Below are positions 39,501 to 47,700 of a stretch of DNA of 64,000 nt, one piece after another. Source of the DNA: Nemopilema nomurai (taxonomy: Eukaryota; Cnidaria; Scyphozoa; Rhizostomeae; Rhizostomatidae); assembly GCA_003864495.1 (NCBI GenBank), contig ML133387.1, positions 1,215,211 to 1,279,210 of the forward strand, in the 5' to 3' direction. Both the position numbers and the translations under genes were made by a program. Within the stretch, counting starts at the first letter, position 1. Each line of letters begins with the position of its first letter. The notes beneath the pieces are model-generated. The model was not told where the DNA came from. It searched no databases and saw nothing but the letters and a program-made list of their open reading frames with translations.

Positions 39501-39654
39501 GTCTCCTGACAATAAACTTCAACCCAACCAATTGAGTGGGAATGAGAACAAAGACTTCCAGCTTATAAATCCTGAACCCAATGTACAATATGTTGAAGAC
39601 CAAAAGGCAGAAACTGGTGATAAACCCCATGTTGATGAATCTGAAAAGATCTAG
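6552..39654 (+). CDS. USP9X: USP9X-type ubiquitin-specific protease (fat facets family), complete, 66 coding exons
   Basis: Very large deubiquitinase of the peptidase C19 family that removes ubiquitin from many substrates. 66 exons join with matching phases into 7,656 nt, about 2,551 residues; vertebrate USP9X is about 2,550-2,570. The start at 6552 gives a disordered, Gln/Pro/Ser-rich N-terminus as in USP9X. A long helical-repeat region follows, then a ubiquitin-like segment at about residues 883-970. The catalytic domain spans about 1559-1962. Its Cys box is [17 protein letters not shown] (Cys1568, codon 27179-27181), its zinc-finger cysteines are 1729/1732/1776/1779, its His box is SGGHYYSYI (His1887, codon 30050-30052), and Asp1908 lies in WYKFDDGD. 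The C-terminus is a helical region plus an acidic tail, stop at 39652-39654. All catalytic residues are present, so an active enzyme is expected. Exon coordinates are in the four following entries. Confidence 0.96.
8120..9004 (+). other. USP9X intron 4, a GC-AG intron
   Basis: Exon 4 ends ...CCAAAATCCAG and the intron begins GCAAGT, a GC donor inside an otherwise perfect AG|GCAAGT consensus. The acceptor is ATTTTTCAG at 9004. Only this junction keeps the frame into the conserved exon 5 residues FHQYNAS. GC donors are a known minor class, spliced by the major spliceosome and sometimes regulated. The intron itself holds no gene. Confidence 0.85.
13316..13801 (+). repeat. 108-bp tandem repeat (about 4.5 copies) in USP9X intron 16
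   Basis: The block AACTTATTCTAGCTCTCACT recurs at 13333, 13441, 13549, 13657 and 13765, exactly 108 bp apart each time, with nearly identical copies. Within each unit there are sub-repeats of TTCTATTCGT and TTCGTTATGACACG. The unit is 36 codons with no stop in the frame of exon 16, so the frame stays open from the exon to TAA at 13802-13804. The array lies wholly within the intron as judged by the conserved exon 16 and 17 boundaries. Confidence 0.93.
14554..16388 (+). repeat. 13-bp minisatellite, about 140 copies, in USP9X intron 18
   Basis: About 1.83 kb of tandem CCACAAAATCCAT, with a frequent variant CTACAAAATCCAT and sporadic 12-bp units lacking one A (CCACAAATCCAT). Variants are not random: runs of two or three CTAC units alternate with runs of CCAC units, a higher-order pattern. 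Because 13 is not a multiple of 3, the repeat is read in all three sense frames, and none has a stop. This produces a spurious 680-codon frame continuous with exon 18. It sits between the exon 18 donor (14537) and exon 19 (16695) and is intronic by homology. Confidence 0.95.
20023..20047 (+). repeat. G-rich run in USP9X intron 25
   Basis: An almost pure G tract of about 25 nt broken by two A residues, 56 nt after the donor of exon 25. It could form an intramolecular G-quadruplex in the pre-mRNA. Such homopolymers are also error-prone in assemblies. Confidence 0.6.
23538..31337 (+). other. USP9X: USP9X exons 34-51 (including the whole catalytic domain)
   Basis: Exons: 34 23538-23663, 35 23930-24093, 36 24416-24524, 37 24639-24785, 38 25199-25228 (30 nt), 39 25598-25750, 40 26085-26145, 41 26522-26668, 42 27084-27205 (Cys box), 43 27342-27446, 44 27933-28129, 45 28296-28469, 46 28934-29075, 47 29311-29396, 48 29824-30075 (His box), 49 30432-30510 (Asp1908), 50 31034-31095, 51 31237-31337. 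The USP fold is split over ten exons. Exon 43 and the start of exon 44 encode an acidic insert between the Cys box and [11 protein letters not shown], as in USP9X, and are less conserved. The start of exon 44 is ambiguous between two in-phase acceptors (27918 or 27933). Confidence 0.93.
27906..27942 (+). promoter_or_regulatory. Cluster of tandem 3' splice acceptors before USP9X exon 44
   Basis: Three AG acceptors follow one another in a duplicated pyrimidine-rich stretch: ...CTGTTCAG (27917), ...TCTTTTCAG (27932) and ...ATTTTTCAG (27942). The first two give exon starts at 27918 and 27933, both in phase 0 with exon 43 and differing by five codons. The third would put a stop at once. The 27933 site was used for the gene model; alternative use of the first is plausible. 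Confidence 0.55.
35474..37747 (+). other. USP9X intron 61 with transposon debris
   Basis: The longest intron of the gene (2,274 bp). It contains a minus-strand hAT transposase remnant at 35760-36380. A GC-richer fragment at about 36480-36580 looks like part of another repeat. The rest is AT-rich DNA with no coding content. The flanking exons 61 and 62 are strongly conserved, so splicing across the insertion is expected. Confidence 0.7.
35760..36380 (-). pseudogene. hAT-superfamily transposase C-terminal remnant
   Basis: Reading the minus strand, the frame at 36174-35860 contains [20 protein letters not shown] followed by a conserved HKTMDNLM segment. This matches the hAT C-terminal dimerisation motif (Ser-x-x-x-E-R-x-F-S, then an R near the next helix). 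A second frame (36005-35760) continues with Lys- and acid-rich sequence. Upstream sequence, to about 36380, is broken by in-frame stops. No N-terminal zinc finger, catalytic core or clear terminal inverted repeats are seen. It is a dead fragment, probably of an old insertion antisense to USP9X. Confidence 0.7.
39322..39432 (+). other. 111-bp stop-free intron (exitron-like) in the USP9X tail
   Basis: Between exon 65 (ending GAAGAA) and exon 66 (starting GAGGAAGAAGAACC) lies a 111-bp segment with donor GTGTGT and acceptor TTTTCAAG. It is exactly 37 codons and has no stop, so both spliced and unspliced mRNAs stay in frame. The segment encodes Phe/Tyr/Val-rich sequence unlike the acidic tail on either side. 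Removing it restores a run of acidic residues at the position where USP9X has one. I model it as an intron, but retention is possible. Confidence 0.65.
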
Positions 39655-40278
39655 TAAGCACAACCTCATGTTATCCTTTCAAGACCCAACAAATCTTTTC
39701 AATGCCAGGAGGGTTTTATCATTCCACTAGTAGGTACATGTCAACAATGTATTAATTTGTTTAAGGATACCTGTTATAAGGAAGAACTTCAGCAAACTTA
39801 TTGTAGTGATTATCTCAAGTTTGTATCTCAGAGTTTCAAACTAATTATTAGTTTAAGAACCGTTTGTGTCCTTAGTTTAATTCAAGTTTGAACAGCATAC
39901 AGCTTGATAAGACCAATGATATGCTTGGGCTTTTCAAAAAGCATTTTTGCCTTAAACATATCACCAGAATGGAAAATATTTTTTCTGTACAGAGTTTTGT
40001 TTACAAATTCAACACAGTTTCACCAATTTATGAAGTGTGATAAGAAAATACAAACCTTCCTATAAGTACAGTTGTCTTTTGATATGTTGTTTTATGTGAA
40101 ATTTTTTATTTATTTGTTTGCTATCCCTTCAAAAATCCTAGTTGTTATTAGAATAGAGAATACTGCTATTGATGTTAATCTATACTGTTAAGGAATATTA
40201 TCTTTATTTCTTGTACTGAAATATGTTAATATCCCTTTGCCTTTCATCATTGTTTGTTTACTTGCAAGCAATTGGAAA

Positions 40279-40284
40279 AATAAA
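40279..40284 (+). terminator. Poly(A) signal of USP9X
   Basis: AATAAA 625 bp after the USP9X stop codon, and the first good signal on this strand. It gives a 3' UTR of about 0.65 kb. Its end faces the PCBD1 poly(A) signal about 300 bp away, so the two genes converge tail to tail. Confidence 0.6.
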
Positions 40285-40578
40285 CTTGCATGTATCTGTA
40301 TTAGAATCTTCAATTAGAATCTAATTTGAAACATAAATTTATGGCAGAATTCGTCATCTCACTTGTTTCTCTGTCTGCTACCTGTCTTGTAACATATACT
40401 TTTGTAACATATTTATAATTCTTGATCCTGCAGATGAATACATAAATAGGTTAAAGTGTAGATAAGAAAATGTGAGAAATAATTTCACTATTATCTGATG
40501 CACGTCATCTGCAATGTGCTGGATTTAAAATCCGGCTTGTACAGATTCTACCAAAGATGCAATATTATCCAAGCCAGA

Positions 40579-40584
40579 TTTATT
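40579..40584 (-). terminator. Poly(A) signal of PCBD1
   Basis: TTTATT on the + strand reads AATAAA on the minus strand, 32 nt past the PCBD1 stop codon (40616-40618). It implies a very short 3' UTR. Confidence 0.55.
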
Positions 40585-40615
40585 TACTACAAGTTAAGGA
40601 ACATTTCATGGTCCT

Positions 40616-41585
40616 CTATTTCATGGTTTTTTCAGCTGCATTTATAAACATGGCAAGTGCAATGTCCTTGTCGGAGAGACCTTGACAAACATGTGTAGTC
40701 AGTGTTATATCAACCTTGTTGTAGACATTTGACCATTCTGGATGGTGATCAGCCTTTTCGGACTGCAAAGCAACTCTTGACATGAATCCAAATGCTTGAT
40801 TGAAGTTCTTAAACCTAAACTGTTTGTGTATAGCATCTCTATCCACAACAATTGACCATCCCGTTTTCAACAATGGCTCCAGTTCAGCATCTCGTGACTC
40901 ATCACTCAATTTGATTGCCCCACATGCATAAGCCTGTTTTAAGAAATGCATGATTTTTCAGAAAATTTGTATTTTGGCTTTGTAGCATGTTTTGGGGTCC
41001 TATTCATAATTACTGTTAAGACAGATTATTTTGATTGAACAACATATTATAACTGGCAACAAGAAGTTGTTAATGAAAGATTTCACAGAGAATGGAGTAA
41101 ATAATGATGCAGCAATGGGTGATACAGCACTTACAAAAGTTAGAGGTGCAAGCAGGAGGGTAGGGGACCCACAACGAATGGGGACGCATTTTGAACATTG
41201 CTGGGATCCCCCAATCCTTATTGGCAAATATCTGACCTGTCGGCAAGTTTCTTGAGCGCATTGCCCACCCAACGCTGGTGGTTACTTCTATATAAACTCT
41301 TTTCAAGGCCAATTTCCATGCGCACTTTTGTGAACCTTGCATAGTAGTGTGAAAGGTGGGTGACCTTTCTCTTATGGATAGCTTTTTCATACACGAATTT
41401 TTGCCTACCTATTCCATGCTTTCAAAACATTGAGAAAAGCAGGCCGTTCTTCTCATTAAACTCAGAAGCGTGTTTCATTCACGAATTTCAAAAGGAATAG
41501 CCATAAATCTGCAAGTTTCACAGATAGATTTTGGGGTGTGTGCTCACTATTTTCTTGGTTTTACCTTATTTTTCTTGTCGGTCAT
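40616..41585 (-). CDS. PCBD1: Pterin-4a-carbinolamine dehydratase (PCBD1/DCoH), complete, two exons
   Basis: Dehydrates 4a-hydroxytetrahydrobiopterin so that tetrahydrobiopterin can be recycled after aromatic amino-acid hydroxylation; the vertebrate protein also stabilises HNF1 dimers. Exon 1 (41585-41565) encodes MTDKKNK and ends AAG|GTAAAA. Exon 2 (40933-40616) starts after TTAAAACAG in phase 0. The product is about 112 residues; the vertebrate protein is 104. The family signature is complete: [20 protein letters not shown] followed by [12 protein letters not shown], with the active-site histidines in the DHHPEW motif and in LTTH. The N-terminus is short and polar, with no obvious mitochondrial presequence. 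The small first exon was chosen because it alone offers an ATG, a good donor and the right phase; a longer frame at 41390-41070 fails on phase. Confidence 0.92.
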
Positions 41586-41795
41586 CTGTCTGAAGATTGT
41601 TTGGCTGAATTCTCTGATCTGAACTCCAGTGCGAATGCCTTTACGCGTTGAATGAAATAGAGCAATAAACATTGTTTTTTCGATGATTGACTTTTGGGGA
41701 TTTTTATTTGGCCTCGATTTGATGTCGAGTTTGAACAGAACGTGATGGCACTTGCCTAATTAAGGGTTGTTTCGGGAACGGAAAAGATCTTTGTC
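41586..41795. promoter_or_regulatory. Putative bidirectional promoter between PCBD1 and PEX19
   Basis: Only 210 bp separate the PCBD1 start codon (minus strand, 41585) from the PEX19 start codon (41796). Both 5' UTRs and core promoters must fit here unless undetected upstream exons exist. I see no clear TATA box at a standard distance from either start. Confidence 0.6.
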
Positions 41796-44700
41796 ATGGC
41801 TGAAAAAGTTGGATCGAGCGAAGGAAGGGAGGAAATTTGCAGTACCGAAGGGGTAAAAGAGAACGCTCTTGATGATGATGAATTAGACTCACTTCTTAAT
41901 GGTAAGTTGCATTCCTAAAACATAACATTGACCAAGAGTCCAAGACGATGTCTTGTAGCTTCCTTTGTAAACGGTTAAGTAATTTATGTTAAAATTAAAT
42001 GCTACTTTGATCACGAGACAGTTTACTGGGCCTGGTAAATTTTATGGGTAAGATTTTTCTAGTCCTAGAGTCCTGGTAAATTATGTATATAATGTCTGTA
42101 TATGCATGTATGTATGGGTGTATGTTTGTGTGTATGTATGTATGTATAATGTGTGTGTGTATGTATTTGTGTTCTGCAATGCTTTGATTAAACGCCTGGG
42201 GCATTTATAATGTTTTTTTTATATCTTTGGGGGCTTCTATTCGAGGGGGCATTTTATAGAGGGGCAGTTTATTGAATTTTTCACTCTTCCTAGGCACTAT
42301 ATGCTTAAAAAGACATCTAATGATGATCACACTTAGCATGAAACTCTGAGCAATTGCTAAATAAGTCTGGTTTTAGAAGTTTTATTCTAAAAAGCATTTA
42401 AGGGGCACTTTACATGAGACCCAAAATTAACTCATGCCAGCATGAGTTTGTGCCAGCATGAAAATTTGCTGAAGCTTACTTGCCTTCACATGACACCCGA
42501 CAAAACTGAAGAAATCTTTGGCATGATATTCATGCGACTTCATGTTTCTCAAAAGAGAGCAGGAAAGTTTTAGGGTTAGTTTTTAAAATGGCAGCAGAGG
42601 ATCCAAGGAAACTTCTTTTGGTCATAGTCCTTAGTCTAGTGTATACAACTGGCTGCATATTGCTACAAAGCCAAACATTTCTAGCTAAACAGGTATTCTT
42701 GCAACAGCAAGAAATTAAGGAAAAGTGAGAAGCTACCATTGACAATAGAAATAGTACCCTTTGTCAATACAAAGAAAGCCATGAGAAATGGATTTTTTAG
42801 GAAAAAATTACAACGGAGAAGGCCTGGGCGCAAACTTCATTATGGTTAAATGTTTGGAATAGAATTTTAAGTGACAGAGAATGGCATGTTAACTTTAAAA
42901 TGTTGAGGGAATTTTTTCAGATCTGTTGTCAGAAGTTAGCCCATACATGGTTGCAACCAACAAACTGAAATAATAAAATGGTGCCAATCCGTCCACTGTG
43001 CAACTTTTATACAACAAAGGGGATTCCATCACTGATTTCCCCACATGAGAAACTGATACGTTTACATGACACTTTCGTCATGAAAACTTGTGTCTACATG
43101 AGTTTCATTTCAGGTCTCATGTAAAGGGCTCCTACATCATCAACATTGTCTTCCTCTTTGATGTAAAAAGAACAAGCAGCTTTGGTCTGTGTTTAATACA
43201 GGGGTATTGTTTGTACATGCCCCTCTTCAAGGGGGCATCTTTTTGAGGGGGCATTTAATCGAGGAGGTTCATTGAAAAAAAATTGAAATGGGGACCTTAT
43301 TCAAGGGCATTTTTGTATTTGTATTTGTTTCTACCTTGCTTTCAAAGGTAGTTTTAGGACACTGAGAAGCTTAAGCTTATCAAGCAGTGTCCTGGTCCTT
43401 CCTCTCGATGTGACCACACCTCTTGATTCCTTATGCCTGGAATTACAGAAAGTTGGCAACTCTCCTCCCTCTGAGTGAAAGTTTGGTCATGCCAGGGACT
43501 CAAACCACGGACCCTTAGGTCTGTGTAGTCAGCGCCTCTAACCACTGAGCCATCCTCGCATTTTGAGTAAGTGTTATGGTATATGTGTATGTGTTTATAA
43601 TTTTATGCATGTTGTATGTATGTATTTAAGTTTGTACGAGAGTGAAAATTTGAATTTTGAGTCCTCACCGCTTAAGTTGAAAGAAAATCCAAAACCATTT
43701 GCAATTGTTACTAAGTTAGAATTGGCCTGAAGTTGCATGTGAGCATTGAAATTTAATAGAATGGGGGACATCAATCTTCTTGAAATACAGATTTATTTCA
43801 GAATAAACCCCTATGGGTAGGAAATTGAATGGTAGACACGGATCATTTGTGTAAACCTGGGCAACACATTTCAGGCCTTACTGGAAATGATATGTGTTTG
43901 CTCTTGCATGCCTTGGTGCACACCTTGGCGTTTGCCGTGAAATTATTGTACCCTTTGTTCTGGACTGACCAGATATTTACTATGTCAATATGTGCATGGT
44001 CTGCCAAAAGACTTCAGAACTCTTATCACTTGTCCTTTGATAATGCACACTTTTTTATAAGAATAAAGTCCATAAGAATACTAAGTCTCAAAATTGCAAA
44101 AAGTTAAGAATGATGCCAGGCTCAACCTTCATCAAGACTGAAATTCTCCTTTATCTGAGTTTTCTCCCAAAGCGAAACAACTGTCACTTTGATACATATA
44201 TAAAATGTCTTGAAATAGACTCAGCTGCTTTGAGTAATTTATGATGAAGTAACACATCATAAAAGATTTAATATTTTTCTTTGATCTTAAGGCAAATTCT
44301 CACCCTGGGTTGGGCAAGAATAATTTAAGAATAATCTTAGGTACAAAATCAAAATATTTTAAGAAGATGGAGGCTCTGCAAAAATTTCGGTATTCTTATG
44401 AAAAGGCGTGTAATTGATTTCATCTTGTTGCATGGTATCATTATTTTCAATTTGAGTTTTTGATTGCGCTCATTATGACTAAATACGTGTCAATAACATA
44501 TCAAACAAACATCAATATTTCAAGGAGGTCATGAAAACTATTTATAGCTGACCCATGTTCAATGGTTGTGGGTTGATTCTTGTTTTTGTACGGTTCTGAG
44601 AGAAATGTTTACAAATGCAAAGAAGGAGCAATGAGGGAACTGAGCACTTTCCTGAAGTAGAGCATGAAAGGTATTATCGAGATGTTTGAGTCAAAGCAGT

Positions 44701-47700
44701 ACATGACAAAAATCTTATGGAAGATAGGATGTGCCTTGATGAGTCATCTACCTTGTTGCTCATTAATTCATTGATTTAGGATTTTTTATACACGGCAATG
44801 CTGAAATGCCCAAGGAGTGCAATTGAACATACACCTTCAAAATTTTATTTCCAGTAAGGCCTGCATTTAGTTTCTTACACAATGAAGGATTTTCTGGTTT
44901 TAGACAATGCATTTTGAAATGTGAAGCATTTAGTCTAGGTCAAAAACATTTTGTAAAAACATATCTTTACCTTTGACTGTCCCAACAAAAAAAGTAAATC
45001 AATTAGATAATGCCTCAACAAAAGATATTGCAAAATCAAATGTTGAGAATCAAGCTTGGTCTAGGAAATTTTTATTTCATTCATTCTGGAAGCTCTACTA
45101 GGAAACTCCTGGGCCAAAGCTTTTGTAAGCTCCAGACTTTTCATCCTCCACATCACCTTTAAATCTATGTTTTTCACAGCCTTTCTGTTTTTTCTTTTGT
45201 TTAGAAATCCAAGGGTCAGCCTGTTTTTCCAAACCAGGACACCCAAAATGTCCCTGAATTCCTTCCACACGAAGCAAAACTTTTCCTCCATCTATAACAG
45301 GAACTCTTCCTTTCAGACACAGCATTTTACCTGGGATTATTTTCCTACATCTTCCACAAATGAACTCAATTTCAAATGGGGCTAGTCCCTCTCCCTTATC
45401 CAGAACATTGGATTTCATCAAACACAGTGGCTGCTGATAGATAAAATGGCCATTTCTGATTGCACATTTCCCTTCGTAGTTCTGCCAAAAATCAAATATT
45501 CAAAGCACTCTTTCTGTCATAGAAGTATATGACTCTTTTGATGGTGGACAAACTTTGAGCACATGTGTCTGAGCAGTCAAATCACTACCTCTCCCTTGCT
45601 CTCAAAACTTACAGTCACATTCATTGATTGATGAAATAGTTGTTCATCACTTGAAGGGGTTTCGTAAATTATTCAAAAGGATTAAGCTATATTGAGCTCA
45701 AAATATGAATGAGATTGGCATTGAATGCATTTGTGAAAACATAAAATTTCATAATAATTACAAAACACAGCCCTTACATCTCAAGGTAACATACTTAGCA
45801 ATGACACCTTAAGTTAATAGTTTTTTCCTCAATCATTCAAACAGAAATAGGGAAAATTAATCTCTGACAATTTTGTAATGACATGAATTAACAGCAGGGA
45901 TAATTAATCTTTGGCCAGCTTCAATTTCCAGTGAAAGAACATACATTTTAAATCATTGATATATTTTGTTACATTTTATGAGACTGATTAAGAATACTAT
46001 TTGTTGTTGTCATTAGGTGTTCCGTTCTAAAAAAACTTTAATTTTGGCAGTACCCATTTTCATGGGCGAGAGGGAGTTTTTTACATGCTCAAAACATCCT
46101 CAAAAACTATTTGAACATATGTAATGACCACTATGCCTAACATTCAAACAAATGATTACTACAGTAAACTCGGCTCTGTTTTGGACTTTTTCGAAACAGT
46201 TAAAAAAATGTGATTACGCATGAAACTGAAACACGTGGCGGAGGAAATTATCGTTGATGTCCCATTAAATTATACATACATTTTTAGATAAATTTTCTCT
46301 GTTTTGTTCCTCGTGATTCACCTCATCTTTGTAAAAATACGCTCCCTGGGACTGGTTGTTTTGGTTCCCGTGCAGCACCTGCCGACACATGTGCAGGAGC
46401 GCGGGGGTGGAAGGTTGCTACTTCGTGTTTTGAGAGTTGAGGGCGACAAACAATTTCTTCCAAAAGAATCATTAGCATTTGACCTATTGATTGAAGTTTA
46501 GAACGATTTAAGGTGATATAACGATAAAATGGCTAATTCAAATAAACTAGCTATAATATAACATGTGTTTTACTGGCGAAAGCTATAATATAACATGTGT
46601 TTTACTGGCGAAAGCTATAATATAACAAGCGCCGCTAGTATCCTTCAGCATGCTCTGCTTGGCGCCTTCATTTCCCCCGAGAAAATCGTAAGCTCTAAAA
46701 AGTAGTTGAAGCCACCCAAATGTCATCACTTATCAATCGATACCATATTTAGACATAACCCAAAAGAGAAACTATCGTCCTTTTGCGGCTGTAATTATTC
46801 TTTGAAATTGGCCGACAACTGCTTGACCGGAGAGGCTTCAAATTATCGGCGTCATCTTTTGGTTTCACAGAAAGATTTCACCCGTTACCTCGGGGTAACA
46901 GTCAAGTTTTAAAGAGAGGATGTCGCCATTGTATGAAAGAAAGAGTTGGCGAGCAATGAGGATTGCTGGCTCGCCATTGATGCACCTGGGTCAGACACTA
47001 GCTGAATGCTGGGAAATGAATCAAGAGCTTACTTCTTAGCCCTCCAGCTGTGATGCACCTTTTGCTACTGCTGTTTATTAAAAAAATGAAATATTCTTAA
47101 TTGAAGATTTTATGATTTATGACTAAATTTACGATCAACAAATGAATAGTGATTTTCCTTAATTGAATACCATTTCGGATACTATTTCTTAGCTATTGAA
47201 ACCGTGGCACTGATCGTCCAGGGGTATTCCAAACAGCTGGGCCAATAGAAGTACCAACAATTGACATGATAGTAGATATCAGCAAGAGTTATGACGTTTC
47301 TTTGTTGCTTTGCAATTTATTGGTCTTAAATTCTCCAGACGCCTTACAAGACTTTACCGATGAAGATGCTGGAACCAATCATAGGCTCATCACTGACCCT
47401 CAAACACGTTCTAGCCAATCAAAACCTGACAACCAAAGGCGTCAAAGTGCAGAATTTCGGACTAGTGATCTCGGCAGGATTTTGTCTGAGGAGGACTTGG
47501 CTCAAATGACAGAACAACTGTCAGTTGCGTTCAAAGATTTCCCAACATCAGATTTGTTCTCTTTTGGCAAACAGTGTGGAACTCATGGACCTCTTTTTAC
47601 TGGTAAGTCAGAGTTTGTACAATTTTTGGTCAGATAGTGCATGGTGAATGCTTTATTTGAGCAGATAACCAAAGTCTCGTAATTCCCGTGATTTTATGTC

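Larger units (their letters stand above)
31444..39654 (+). other. USP9X: USP9X exons 52-66 (C-terminal helical region and acidic tail)
   Basis: Exons: 52 31444-31613, 53 32159-32256, 54 32493-32634, 55 32902-33007, 56 33262-33413, 57 33707-33880, 58 34255-34349, 59 34814-34877, 60 35186-35245, 61 35365-35473, 62 37748-37856, 63 38685-38778, 64 39063-39130, 65 39255-39321, 66 39433-39654. Landmarks are [17 protein letters not shown] (52), FMVGFHTKK (53), [14 protein letters not shown] (61), [13 protein letters not shown] (62), QWLGDELER (63), [16 protein letters not shown] (64) and [12 protein letters not shown] (65). Exon 66 is an acidic, Asn/Pro-containing tail without close similarity to the vertebrate tail. 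Intron 61 (2,274 bp) is the longest in the gene and carries a hAT fragment. Confidence 0.92.
41902..47338 (+). other. PEX19 intron 1
   Basis: A 5.4-kb intron. It contains a TG/TA microsatellite, a TIR element (42402-43132), a tRNA-derived SINE (43306-43560), a nested antisense gene (45098-46390) and a 32-bp tandem repeat (46549-46630). Around the TIR element (about 42220-42290 and 43200-43320), degenerate direct repeats of GAGGGGGCATTTA type suggest an older repeat into which the TIR element inserted. From about 43600 to 45060 I see nothing beyond AT-rich DNA. Confidence 0.75.

Noticed and set aside
41070..41390. 106-codon minus-strand frame as the first exon of PCBD1
   Set aside because: Its donor (GTAAGT) leaves phase 1, which breaks the PCBD1 frame. 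The 7-codon exon at 41565-41585 fits in phase and resembles the family N-terminus in length.
46304..46501. 65-codon + strand frame as a gene
   Set aside because: It overlaps the minus-strand exon that has splice phase and downstream exon support; no + strand partner exon was found.
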